From: Porticoccus sp964395715
Lineage (GTDB): Bacteria; Pseudomonadota; Gammaproteobacteria; Pseudomonadales; Porticoccaceae
DNA: 64,000 bases
Reading direction: 5' to 3'
Assembly: GCA_964395715.1 (NCBI GenBank)
Contig: CAYNAU010000003.1
Location: 62,001 to 126,000, forward strand
Positions 24,967 through 33,169 of the stretch are shown in pieces. The notes beneath the pieces were generated by a model that saw only the letters and a program-made list of their open reading frames with translations, did not search any database and was not told the DNA's origin. Both the position numbers and the translations under genes were made by a program. How positions within the stretch are numbered: position 1 is the stretch's first letter; the number at the start of each line of letters is the position of its first letter.

Positions 24967-26268
24967 TCAGTTCACCTCGATAAGGTCCAGTCGCTGATTG
25001 CCGATTAGCAGGCTGTCGCCGGTGACCAGCTTGTTCAGGTCCCCGTGACTCTGTATCTGTGATCTGTCGCCTTCCAGCGCCAGGGTTCCACCCTCGAGAG
25101 TAAAGCGGAAAGCTGCATCGGTCTTACAGTCGATCAGCAGTGTGTCACCGGAGAGCGCCACTTCCATACCTGGGTGGATGGCGTAGGCCCGGTGCCGGTA
25201 GAGCACGTGGCTGGGAGTGCTGGTGAGGGGAGGGGTTGGTGCTGCCCCCAAGTCGCTTTTGCCCTTCGTCGTATCCTGCTGCGATGATGTTGATAGGGGC
25301 AGACGGGTGATGAAAGGCAGGTCACCGGAGCCGCAGATCAGTTCCAGGTTCTGCAGACAGCCGTGAATCACCGAGTCTGGTGACAGCACCTGACTGGGGA
25401 CATTCCCTGTTACGAGTCCCGGCAGCAGTGCCATGCGGTGACTGTAGAGCAGGGTTTCATCGGACTTCCGGAGTTCTATCAGACGGTGTTGAAATTGCTG
25501 GCTGCGCGCGGTGGTGCTATCCAGGAGTTGGGTCCGACTGAGATTGATACGATAACGGCCCTGCGGGCTGTCCAGCTCGACACCGATTTCTGTCTGGGTA
25601 TCCATCTGCCGCAGCCAGCCCGGCAATCGGTTGTACAGCTGTTGCTCCCCGGCGGCAGTGTGTAGGGGGTCAAAGCGATACTGGCGAATAAACTGATCGG
25701 CGATAAGCTGTGCCCAGGCGTCATAGAAACTCTTGATGCCCAACTCAGGCAGTATTTCCACCGCTGTGCGTGAAACCTGCTGGTCCACCTGTAGTCGGGT
25801 GATAACCGTCTGGTGCAACTGGATGTCCACATGCAGTGATTCGCCGCTGGCCCGGGCCTGCGAGGCGGCCGCCACGGAGGCATCTACCAGGCCCGCCGCC
25901 TCGAAAGGCGATGCGTTGGCCAATCCCAGCAGGATGGCCAGCTGTTCCCGGTCAAAGTTGCCCGGTGCCGCAAAAATGACCCGCTCGGGGCTGCCGGTAT
26001 CCCGGTATAACTGCAGCAGCTGGGCATAGGCCAGATCGGCATGATGTCTGGCGACTCTGCTGTTGATTGGTAGGGGCGACAGGTTTAACTGGCGCCAGTA
26101 CTGACTGAAGCTCTGTCGGGGTTCCAGGTAGGCTTTTTCCAGTGCGGGCTGACCCGTGGTGATGCCGCTGTCTGTGAGGAGGGCATAGCCGGGACTGACA
26201 ATGAGGTTGTCCGGGCTGGTGGCACAGCACAGGCCGCTATCGTTTAATTCGAAAATGGCAGTAGACAT
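24967..26268 (-). CDS. Actin/Hsp70-like ATPase-fold protein with beta-rich C-terminus
   Basis: A protein of about 433 residues. The N-terminal part (TAIFELNDSGLCCA, a phosphate-1-like loop; RVIFAAPGNFDREQ; AAGLVDASVAAA) has the rhythm of an actin-fold or Hsp70-like nucleotide-binding protein, of the PilM/FtsA/YegD type. The C-terminal 100 residues are beta-rich and look like an FHA-like or OB-like cap (GDSLLIGNQRLDLIEV). No membrane helix is present, so it should be cytoplasmic. A TTG at 26289 overlapping the previous stop is an alternative start. It sits between the channel gene and the VWA genes, as an assembly or gating factor would (inference). Family assignment is moderate. Confidence 0.7.
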   Translation of the reverse strand: MSTAIFELNDSGLCCATSPDNLIVSPGYALLTDSGITTGQPALEKAYLEPRQSFSQYWRQLNLSPLPINSRVARHHADLAYAQLLQLYRDTGSPERVIFAAPGNFDREQLAILLGLANASPFEAAGLVDASVAAASQARASGESLHVDIQLHQTVITRLQVDQQVSRTAVEILPELGIKSFYDAWAQLIADQFIRQYRFDPLHTAAGEQQLYNRLPGWLRQMDTQTEIGVELDSPQGRYRINLSRTQLLDSTTARSQQFQHRLIELRKSDETLLYSHRMALLPGLVTGNVPSQVLSPDSVIHGCLQNLELICGSGDLPFITRLPLSTSSQQDTTKGKSDLGAAPTPPLTSTPSHVLYRHRAYAIHPGMEVALSGDTLLIDCKTDAAFRFTLEGGTLALEGDRSQIQSHGDLNKLVTGDSLLIGNQRLDLIEVN

Positions 26269-26285
26269 AGTCTGGTGGCCCGAAC

Positions 26286-27083
26286 TCAATCGGTTTTCAG
26301 GTGACGCATTAAATTGCTGTCACAGTAACTGTGGGTGTCCAGCACCAGGCGCTCCTGCAGAAGCTGTAACTGGTGCAGCAGGAACATCAGTGCAATGCTG
26401 ATGACCAGGGCGATAAAAGTAGAGTTGAATGCCACACCGAGACTGGCGGTGACACCGGCGATATCACCCTGTACCGCCTTGTGGGCCTGGCTGAGCGCCT
26501 CGCCAATGCCGCGTACGGTGCCGATAAACCCGATCGAGGGAATGGCCCAGGCAATGTAGCGCACCATGGAGAGCTCCGAGTCGAGCCGGTCGGACTCGGT
26601 ATCCAGCACTTCTCCCACCGCGTGGGAGACATCCTGAATATTCCGCGTGGAGCCAAACCGCTGCAAAGCAGCTAAAAGGGTGCGCGGCAACAGGTAACCC
26701 TGTTGTACGGCAGGCAACGCCTGAATGGGCCGTGAAAGCTGGCGTGAGTCTTCCGGCAGAACTCGGCTACCCTCGGGCACAGTCAGTAAAGGTTGTGTCA
26801 GGAGCTTGCGCTCGTTCAGGCTGCGGCGCGCCTTGTAACCCATGATCGCACAGGCCCACAGCATCAGAATGAAACAGGCCTCCTGCTCGTAATCCTTCAC
26901 TACCACATAAAAAGATCTTTCGGCCACGTAGCTTTCCCCGGCCGCTTCCCGGGCGAGTTGTTGTTCCAGCACCAGGTTGGCGTTGGGTCGAATCAGTGTG
27001 ACATAAACCGTGTGCACCAGAATCAGTGCCAGTATCAGGGCAAATAACTGGTAGAGAAATTCCGATGAGGTGTTATTGCGCAT
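26286..27083 (-). CDS. MotA/TolQ/ExbB-family proton channel-like protein
   Basis: A 265-residue inner-membrane protein with hydrophobic segments at about 8-30, 67-84, 172-192 and 215-238. The last two contain the MotA/ExbB signature (WAIPSIGFIGTVRGIGEAL, then GVTASLGVAFNSTFIALVISI). Such proteins form pentamers that hold a dimer of an ExbD/TolR-type protein and convert proton flow into motion. The gene has AAAGGA eight bases before the ATG. The neighbours encode two proteins with ExbD-like helices, so the motor core is complete within the operon. Confidence 0.88.
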   Translation of the reverse strand: MRNNTSSEFLYQLFALILALILVHTVYVTLIRPNANLVLEQQLAREAAGESYVAERSFYVVVKDYEQEACFILMLWACAIMGYKARRSLNERKLLTQPLLTVPEGSRVLPEDSRQLSRPIQALPAVQQGYLLPRTLLAALQRFGSTRNIQDVSHAVGEVLDTESDRLDSELSMVRYIAWAIPSIGFIGTVRGIGEALSQAHKAVQGDIAGVTASLGVAFNSTFIALVISIALMFLLHQLQLLQERLVLDTHSYCDSNLMRHLKTD

Positions 27084-27142
27084 GATGTTTCCTTTAGCTG
27101 CAACAGGTCAGGGGCCGATGTAGATTGCGTTTTACCCTACCA

Positions 27143-27397
27143 CTATATATCCACCGGGAACGGAACCGATAAATCCTCGGAAATCTGTTCGCTGGGATCA
27201 AATTCAGGTGCCTTTGACCCCCGGGGCCCCGGGTTAGGGGTGCTGTTTTCGGCGGTGTCATTATTGTCGCTGTCGGTATTTTCATTGGCAGACTTGGTTG
27301 ACTCCACTGACGGGGTGGCAGGTTCCTCCGCCACTGTCGGTAATCCGCCAAGTAGCAGCATACCCGTCAGTAACCAGTATTTCACGAATCTCCACAT
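27143..27397 (-). CDS. Small secreted acidic protein of the envelope operon
   Basis: An 84-residue protein: signal peptide 1-23 (ending VAEE) and a mature part that is almost entirely Ser, Thr, Asn, Asp, Glu and Pro, likely disordered, ending FDPSEQISEDLSVPFPVDI. GGAG lies nine bases before the ATG. It lies 6 bases after the PEGA gene and 59 before the channel gene. No family recognised; it may be a short periplasmic linker or a sorting tag carrier. Confidence 0.7.
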   Translation of the reverse strand: MWRFVKYWLLTGMLLLGGLPTVAEEPATPSVESTKSANENTDSDNNDTAENSTPNPGPRGSKAPEFDPSEQISEDLSVPFPVDI

Positions 27398-27403
27398 GGG
27401 TGT

Positions 27404-29461
27404 CTACTCCACATACCGGGCAATGCGAAAGCCCAGGTCATCCCTGGGGTTTTCCCCGTAGTCACGATAGGACAAGCGCAGCTCTGTGATATTGCCTTGT
27501 CGCCAACTGGCGCCACGTATTACTCGCAGTTCACCGGTGGCGGGCCCTGTCGGATCTTTTTCGGCGCTGCTGCCCAAGCCCAGCTCAATGCCGTAAAAAT
27601 CGTTGACCCACTCTGACACATTTCCCTCCAGGTCATACAGCTGGCGGTGATTGGGACGGAAGCTTCCCACTGGCGCCGAGACTGCAAAGCCGTCGGTATA
27701 CCCCTTGATGGGTTCGGTGACCAGGCGACCGGCGCTGGTGTCGGCAAAATTTCCCGAGCGGTTGGCGGGAGGATATTGCTGGCCCCAGGAAAAACGTTTT
27801 TCTCCACCACTGGTGGCTCTCGCTGCCCAGGCCCACTCGGCTTCTGTGGGCAAACGGTAACCGTTGGCAGAGGGGTCAAAGCCCTTGATCTTGCCGTTTT
27901 CTTCCCGGTAGAACGGAGTCAGGTTGTCTTTGCCGCTGAGCCAGTTGCAGTAGCGGGCTGCCTGCTCCCAGCTGACCCTCACCACAGGCTGGGACGGCTG
28001 ATCCAGGGTGATACCGCCCGCGTGGCTGGAACTGTGGGTACGGGCAAACTGTTTGAACTGTCGGTTGGTGACTTCGTGGCTGGCCAAATAGAAGGGGCGG
28101 GTCAATTGCACCTCGCGCCGCACTTCATTGGCCCGTCGTCCACTTTCCCTGCGGGGCGCCCCCATGGTGAAGGGTTCCCGGGGTTTGAACAGCAGCAGGG
28201 TGGCACCGTTGACGGTGGTGATTTTCTCAGGGACCGATGCCCAGCGAGCCTGCTGCTCGGTGAGCAACGTGACTTTCACCACCTGATCGAGGCCCGGTTG
28301 CGGTGTGACCGTGCGTGTGGCTGTGGCATAGCCGGGCCTGCGCAGTTCAATTCGATGCTGTCTCGCTGGCAGAGTGAAAGTTTGTCCCTGTGTGCCGCGC
28401 TGCACGCCGTCAATCCATACGGAGGCGTCGGCCGGACTGGCCACTACCTGCACCTCACCGAGGCTTGCCTGGAGCTGCACCGACATACTCTGCTGTTCGC
28501 CTGCCGAGAGCGTCAGGCTGCGTTTTGCCGTTTTGTAACCATTGAAAAACAGGGTCAGCCGGTGGGACTGTTGTGGCGTTAATTCGATATCCAGGGGTGT
28601 CGTACCCTGGTAAGCACCGTTAAGGGTGACTGTGGCACCGCTGGGGGTGGAGCTGAGTTGCAGCAGCCCGTCTGCCGGTTTTAGCTGTATATCGTCAATG
28701 GTCAGGGTTTCACCAATGGCGACCCTCAGGCTTTGCTGCCAGGTTTTGTAACCGGGTAAAGCCACTTTGACCACTTCGCCCTCGGCCAGCAGCTCGGTGA
28801 TGATGGGTGTGACACCGCGATCCTCATCGCCGACACTGACAGTGGCTCCTTCTGGCGTGGAGGTCAGGGAGACCTGGCCCCAGGCGGGCTCCAGTTGCAC
28901 GGCCAGTGACTGGGTGGTGTCCATGCCTTCAATGTCGATCTCCCGGGTCACCGGAAGGTAACGCCGTGCAGCGATGGACAGAGTGTGCGCGCCCGGCTTC
29001 AGGCCAGAAATAGTGAGCGGCGTGTTGCCCAAAGCCTGATTGTTGATGCTGACTTCGGCTCCCGGCGGCTCGGTGGTGAGGGCCAGGTGACCGGGCAGCT
29101 TCTGCATCTCCAACTGAAGCAGTTGATGATCATCCCCGCCGACAGTGAATGGCATCTGCAAGGTTTCAAAGCCTTCAGCTTCCGCCAGCAGCTGGTAGTC
29201 GCCCGGCCGCATCAGGTAGTGGTCGGCCAGGGCAAAACTGATGCCGCCATTGATATCAATACGAGCATTGTCGGGGGTGATTTTGACCACCACCGAGCGC
29301 GCGCTGAGAAGGAAGGCCAGAACCAGTATGCTGGCAATCAGGGTCAGGCCCAGCAACACGGGCAGAGGCTTTAACCGAAAGCGTTTTGCTCCATGATTTT
29401 CTGCCAACGGCGTAAACGCCAGCGGCTGGATAGCCTCATGATCATTTTTCTGTTCATTCAT
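27404..29461 (-). CDS. Membrane-anchored PEGA-repeat protein with a formylglycine-enzyme-like domain
   Basis: A 685-residue protein. One membrane helix lies at about 33-53, followed by five PEGA-type repeats (about 57-118, 126-190, 197-260, 267-330, 337-400; markers such as STPEGATVSVGDEDRGVTP and STPSGATVTLNGAYQGTTP). Residues about 415-685 form a sulfatase-modifying-factor/FGE-like fold (EVTNRQFKQF, RVSWEQAARYCNWLSG, YRLPTEAEWAWAAR, LEGNVSEWV, VIRGASW, DDLGFRIAR). The catalytic cysteines of true FGE are absent (FRIAR where FRCA-type occurs), so it probably binds carbohydrate or peptide rather than oxidising. Its start overlaps the stop of the TPR gene (ATGA). Confidence 0.9.
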   Translation of the reverse strand: MNEQKNDHEAIQPLAFTPLAENHGAKRFRLKPLPVLLGLTLIASILVLAFLLSARSVVVKITPDNARIDINGGISFALADHYLMRPGDYQLLAEAEGFETLQMPFTVGGDDHQLLQLEMQKLPGHLALTTEPPGAEVSINNQALGNTPLTISGLKPGAHTLSIAARRYLPVTREIDIEGMDTTQSLAVQLEPAWGQVSLTSTPEGATVSVGDEDRGVTPIITELLAEGEVVKVALPGYKTWQQSLRVAIGETLTIDDIQLKPADGLLQLSSTPSGATVTLNGAYQGTTPLDIELTPQQSHRLTLFFNGYKTAKRSLTLSAGEQQSMSVQLQASLGEVQVVASPADASVWIDGVQRGTQGQTFTLPARQHRIELRRPGYATATRTVTPQPGLDQVVKVTLLTEQQARWASVPEKITTVNGATLLLFKPREPFTMGAPRRESGRRANEVRREVQLTRPFYLASHEVTNRQFKQFARTHSSSHAGGITLDQPSQPVVRVSWEQAARYCNWLSGKDNLTPFYREENGKIKGFDPSANGYRLPTEAEWAWAARATSGGEKRFSWGQQYPPANRSGNFADTSAGRLVTEPIKGYTDGFAVSAPVGSFRPNHRQLYDLEGNVSEWVNDFYGIELGLGSSAEKDPTGPATGELRVIRGASWRQGNITELRLSYRDYGENPRDDLGFRIARYVE

Positions 29462-30951
29462 GACACCGGCTCCGTGCAGACGATAATCACCGGCTTGTCA
29501 CGGCTTGCTGCCGTTACCTGAAATTCCACGCGCACATCCCGGTAACCGGAGCGACTGCCAACCGCCACATAGTTGCCGGGAATCAGCTCCAGTTGTTTGC
29601 GATTGAACTGCCCCAGTTCGCCCACCTTGTAGAGGGTGACAAGGGTGTCGTTGTCAGACAGAAATTCGATGGTCAATGGAGTGACGGCCGTCTGGATGGT
29701 TTTCTGCAGGCGGGAGATCTGCTCGCTCAGCCTGGGACCGGGATTTTTGATGCCCCGGGCATCCTGCAACACCTGTGTCGCCTGTTTGCGCACTGAGGCT
29801 GTGGACAGCCGCAACGGGTCGTTGAGTATCTTCATGATGCGATCTTCAAGGTCTGCCCGGGCGCCGCTGCGCAGCTGGCCAAGGCGTGCAGCCATCAGCG
29901 AACTGTCGATGGTCAGGGTTCTGGCATAGCTGTCCCTGGCCGAGTGCCACTGCTCTTCAGCCTCCTGCTGTTCCGCCTTGGTCATCAGAGACTGAATAGA
30001 TTGCTGGGTGGCGCGGTTGCCGGTTTGCGCCAGGCCTTTGCGGGCGGCATCACTGTCCGGCTGCAACTTCAGTGCCTCGTTGAATGCCGTTCTGGCCTTC
30101 GTCAGTTGGTTACTTTCCAGTGCGTTAAAGCCCCGGCTCATGGCCTCATTGAAGGCCTGCTGACTGATCTGTTGTACAACCTGCTGCAGGCCTTCTCTGG
30201 CGCGGTTACTCAAGGCATCAAGAGCAATGGCCTGGTTGAACAGCTGGCGGGCGTTTTCAAACTCGTCATTCTGTACCGCCAGATCCGCCTGGTTCAGCAG
30301 GTCGGCAACCTGGTCCAGTACTGCAGCTCTGGAAAGCCCGGTTTCGGCATCGCGGTTACCGGGATCTATTGCCGACGCCAGTTCAAACTGCTCCTGTGCC
30401 TCGAGAGCATGGCCTTCACGCAGGGCTGTATTGCCGGCAGCCAGTGCCGTGGCCAGGCGTTGCGGAATGCTGTCCTCCAGAGCCTGAAGGTTTGACAGTG
30501 TTTCTTCATAGCGCACTTGTGCCTGGGGAAAATCGCGTTGCTGATAAAATCGGTCGCCCTCCGCAGCGGCCTCCAGGGCTCCCGCCAGGATAGAAGCCCC
30601 CCATTGCTGGATATTGTTTTGTTCCAGGAACGATTTCTTCTCGAGAATTTTGGCCAGCACATCCTGAGCGGCGCGGCGGGCATTGCCCAGTTGAGCATCC
30701 CGGAACGGGGATTCGGACAGCGCTGGGGCCTGGCTGTTACCCGTTTCTATGGCCACCGGCGGGCCTTTCGGTGTTGGCACCAGGGCAGGCAGTACAAAAA
30801 TGACCAGTAGCGCCAGTAGCACGCAAATAGCCAGCGCCACCCAGGTGGAGCGGCGCTGCTGCCAGGGCACGGGTTCGCCAGGTTGCAGCGTGTTTTGGGT
30901 CAGGGGGAATTCGGCCGGTTTGATGGGCTCAAAGTCGTTACTGTCTGCCAT
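29458..30951 (-). CDS. Membrane-anchored TPR protein of the envelope operon
   Basis: A protein of about 497 residues. After an acidic N-terminal tail (Asp/Glu/Pro), a membrane helix at about 38-60 (WVALAICVLLALLVIFVLPALV) is followed by a long array of helical TPR-type repeats (ALEAQEQFELASAIDPGNRDAETG, NARQLFNQAIALDALSNRAREG, KARTAFNEALKLQPDSDAARKG). The last 90 residues are beta-rich and PEGA-like (NYVAVGSRSGYRDVRVEFQV). The frame is open further upstream, but the ATG at 30951 lies four bases after the preceding stop and fits the operon. TPR arrays typically scaffold other proteins, probably here in the periplasm. Confidence 0.85.
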   Translation of the reverse strand: MADSNDFEPIKPAEFPLTQNTLQPGEPVPWQQRRSTWVALAICVLLALLVIFVLPALVPTPKGPPVAIETGNSQAPALSESPFRDAQLGNARRAAQDVLAKILEKKSFLEQNNIQQWGASILAGALEAAAEGDRFYQQRDFPQAQVRYEETLSNLQALEDSIPQRLATALAAGNTALREGHALEAQEQFELASAIDPGNRDAETGLSRAAVLDQVADLLNQADLAVQNDEFENARQLFNQAIALDALSNRAREGLQQVVQQISQQAFNEAMSRGFNALESNQLTKARTAFNEALKLQPDSDAARKGLAQTGNRATQQSIQSLMTKAEQQEAEEQWHSARDSYARTLTIDSSLMAARLGQLRSGARADLEDRIMKILNDPLRLSTASVRKQATQVLQDARGIKNPGPRLSEQISRLQKTIQTAVTPLTIEFLSDNDTLVTLYKVGELGQFNRKQLELIPGNYVAVGSRSGYRDVRVEFQVTAASRDKPVIIVCTEPVS

Positions 30952-30955
30952 GAAC

Positions 30956-32236
30956 TCAGATTCCGCCGCGCTCTGCCTGGTAGATTTCCCGCAGCAACGT
31001 TTTCCACTGTTGGTACTGGGCTTCCACATTACCCGTCAAGGTAATGGTGCGATCTTCCAGCTGGATGACCTGGGGGGCGACTTCTGCCTCGAGTGACTGG
31101 GCCATTTCTGTCAGCGCATCCTCGTGAATTTTTAGCTCGCCACGTTTGGATAGACCACTTTTGACCATCATGGCGCCGGTGCCGATGGCCACTGCACCCG
31201 CAGCCCGCCCTGAACCGCTGTTACTGCCGGAGGCGATGATACCGCCTATCACCGCTGCAATGCCGCCAATAGTCCGGGTGCGGGACTGGCGTTTCAGCTC
31301 CTGCACGGCGACCATTTCGTCATAGCTCGCAGCCCGCCATTCCTGGTAGGGGGTGTCCATTTGACGGGAAAAAGTATCGTAATGCTCCTGCATGGTATCG
31401 ATGAACAGGTAGTCCCGCTCACGAATGCGCTGTATCCGCTGCAGGATGGGATCGTTTGCTGCCGGCAGGCGCGTAATTTGCAGCTGGCCATCCGGTGCCT
31501 CAGTGATATGACTGCTGAAAGCTTCCGGGGAAAAATCCTTGGCAAATCTGAGATTGGAAACCGCTCTCAGGTTGGTGACCTGTTGAGGAGAAAGTTGCTG
31601 GCGGTACTCCAGCAAATCGTTGGCGATGCGGTTGAATAGCCCCTGAAAGGGGTCCTGCTGTGTCCGGTTCTGTTGATCGTAGGCGTAACTGCCAACGGTT
31701 TCCGTGTAGGTTTTGCTGTACCAGTGACGATTGCTGGCGTCGCTAACATCAATTTTCAGGGTCAGGGTCTCGCCGGTGGACTCAACAATTTTGCCGGCGA
31801 CATAGACATCGACCACGGTATTACGGCTGGGGACCTGACGTACCGCGCCCCATGCGGCTGTTTTCTGAATGGTTTCCGCCAGCTGGTTGGGAAGGTACTG
31901 GGCTTCGGCGCTGCGCACGGTGGGTGACACCGTTGTATCGTCATCCTTGAAGTTTTCCAGACCTGGATCAAAGGGCAGTACCGCCAGATCGAGCAGCTGG
32001 GATTCATTGGCGATGGCCCCAGGCTGTTCAAGCGGGGTGACCACCGTGGTGGTGACGCGGTTGGTATTGGCACAACCGGCCAGTGTTAGCAACACCAGTA
32101 ACAGGCCAAGGGCTTTTACAGAAAGGCTCAAGGCTGTTTTATATGGGCTAAAGGCTTTTAGAGAGAAGCTAAGGGCTATCACAGAAAAGCTAAAGGCTCT
32201 CACAGCACGTGACCTATAAACCAGGAAAGCTAGCAC
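30956..32236 (-). CDS. Predicted lipoprotein with a repeat-expanded signal region
   Basis: A 426-residue protein. The lipobox LLLTLAGC lies at about 48-55 (Cys55), unusually far in; the preceding segment is built of 7-residue repeats (ALSFSLK, ALSLSVK types) coded by a 21-bp tandem repeat. The mature part begins with a TolB/CsgG-like strand LLDLAVLPFDPGL and carries a Gly-rich stretch with two small hydrophobic segments (GGIAAVIGGIIASGS) near 330. The GTG start at 32236 has GAAGGG nearby and lies two bases after the previous stop; GTG codons nearer the lipobox are alternatives. No family recognised. Confidence 0.82.
   Translation of the reverse strand: MLAFLVYRSRAVRAFSFSVIALSFSLKAFSPYKTALSLSVKALGLLLVLLTLAGCANTNRVTTTVVTPLEQPGAIANESQLLDLAVLPFDPGLENFKDDDTTVSPTVRSAEAQYLPNQLAETIQKTAAWGAVRQVPSRNTVVDVYVAGKIVESTGETLTLKIDVSDASNRHWYSKTYTETVGSYAYDQQNRTQQDPFQGLFNRIANDLLEYRQQLSPQQVTNLRAVSNLRFAKDFSPEAFSSHITEAPDGQLQITRLPAANDPILQRIQRIRERDYLFIDTMQEHYDTFSRQMDTPYQEWRAASYDEMVAVQELKRQSRTRTIGGIAAVIGGIIASGSNSGSGRAAGAVAIGTGAMMVKSGLSKRGELKIHEDALTEMAQSLEAEVAPQVIQLEDRTITLTGNVEAQYQQWKTLLREIYQAERGGI
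32112..32200 (-). repeat. 21-bp in-frame tandem repeats in the lipoprotein signal region
   Basis: Four full units starting at 32112, 32133, 32154 and 32175 and a partial fifth at 32196, each beginning GCT on the plus strand and carrying AGA-A-AAGCTAAAG-like cores (GCTATCACAGAAAAGCTAAA is a representative). Each unit encodes seven residues on the minus strand, for example ALSFSLK. The units have diverged in the middle but the 21-base period is exact. Confidence 0.85.
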
Positions 32237-32238
32237 GG

Positions 32239-33159
32239 TTATTGCCCTTCTTTATATTTGCGGTATTCGTCCCAAAGCTTTTCGCGCAGTACCGGATCCG
32301 GTTCTCGCATGGCCGCTTCACGGATCTGGCGGGCGACGATGTCATCATCGCTACCGCTGGGTATATTGGTCGGCAACTGACTGCCTGGTAGGGTTCCCGC
32401 TACGCCGCCGTCCCGGCCATAGACAGTGGTCGCCTTGCCTTCGGCGCCGGTATCACTGTTGCCCCAGCCGCCGTAGGGTTGCTCTTCACTGCCTTCTTCA
32501 CCAGCACCGCCCACGGCACCACCACCGGGTTCTCCGGCCAGTTCACCTTCGCCAGAAAGTGGTCCACCCGCGCTGCCCGCAGAGCCGGCATCTTCTCCGT
32601 CTTCCGCCATTTGGCCGCTTGTACTGGTTCGCTCGCCGCCCAGCATGGAGTCAAAGCCCACCAGGGAGGCATCCAGTTGTGCGTCCAGTGTGGAGATTTT
32701 TTCTTCCTCAGTGAGAATGTCGCCGCCGCCGGGGGGCAGCTGGCCACCTGCGGGACTTGGCTGTCCACCGCCGGGAGGCTCCGGCAGTTGCGGGCTGCCT
32801 TCATCTTCTGCAGAGGCAACAGGGCGGGCACTGGCTGCATCAGCGCTTTCCGCTTCCGATGCTTCCGTTTGCGCACTTTGTGTTTCTGCACCCGCAGCCG
32901 AACTACTTTCTGCCTGTGAAGCTGCTGCCTCGGACGCTTCCGCCTCAGACACTGCTGCTTCAGCCGCGTCAGCTTCTGCACTTTCCTCGCTTTCACTGGC
33001 TTCGCTGGTACTCGGTGCGCTGGCGCTTTGGCTGCTGGAGCTCTGGGAGCTGGAAGAACTCGATGAGGAGCTCTGTGAGCTGCTGCTGGAAGAGGGTGTG
33101 GTGGGGCAACCGGTTAACAGGAGCACCGACAGCAGCAACCATGGGTAAAGATATTTCAT
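32239..33159 (-). CDS. Low-complexity Ser/Ala/Glu/Gly-rich lipoprotein of the envelope operon
   Basis: A 306-residue protein with lipobox LLLTGCP (Cys18). Next comes a Ser-only stretch broken by Gln (about 23-45), an acidic Ser/Ala/Glu region to about 110, a Pro/Gly-rich segment, and a glycine-rich region to about 235. The last 30 residues are charged and helical (DDIVARQIREAAMREPDPVLREKLW). The composition makes it a long flexible surface or periplasmic tether. Poly-Ser linkers are common in Cellvibrio-type carbohydrate enzymes. No enzymatic motif is seen. Confidence 0.82.
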   Translation of the reverse strand: MKYLYPWLLLSVLLLTGCPTTPSSSSSSQSSSSSSSSSQSSSSQSASAPSTSEASESEESAEADAAEAAVSEAEASEAAASQAESSSAAGAETQSAQTEASEAESADAASARPVASAEDEGSPQLPEPPGGGQPSPAGGQLPPGGGDILTEEEKISTLDAQLDASLVGFDSMLGGERTSTSGQMAEDGEDAGSAGSAGGPLSGEGELAGEPGGGAVGGAGEEGSEEQPYGGWGNSDTGAEGKATTVYGRDGGVAGTLPGSQLPTNIPSGSDDDIVARQIREAAMREPDPVLREKLWDEYRKYKEGQ

Positions 33160-33169
33160 GCGGGGTAGC

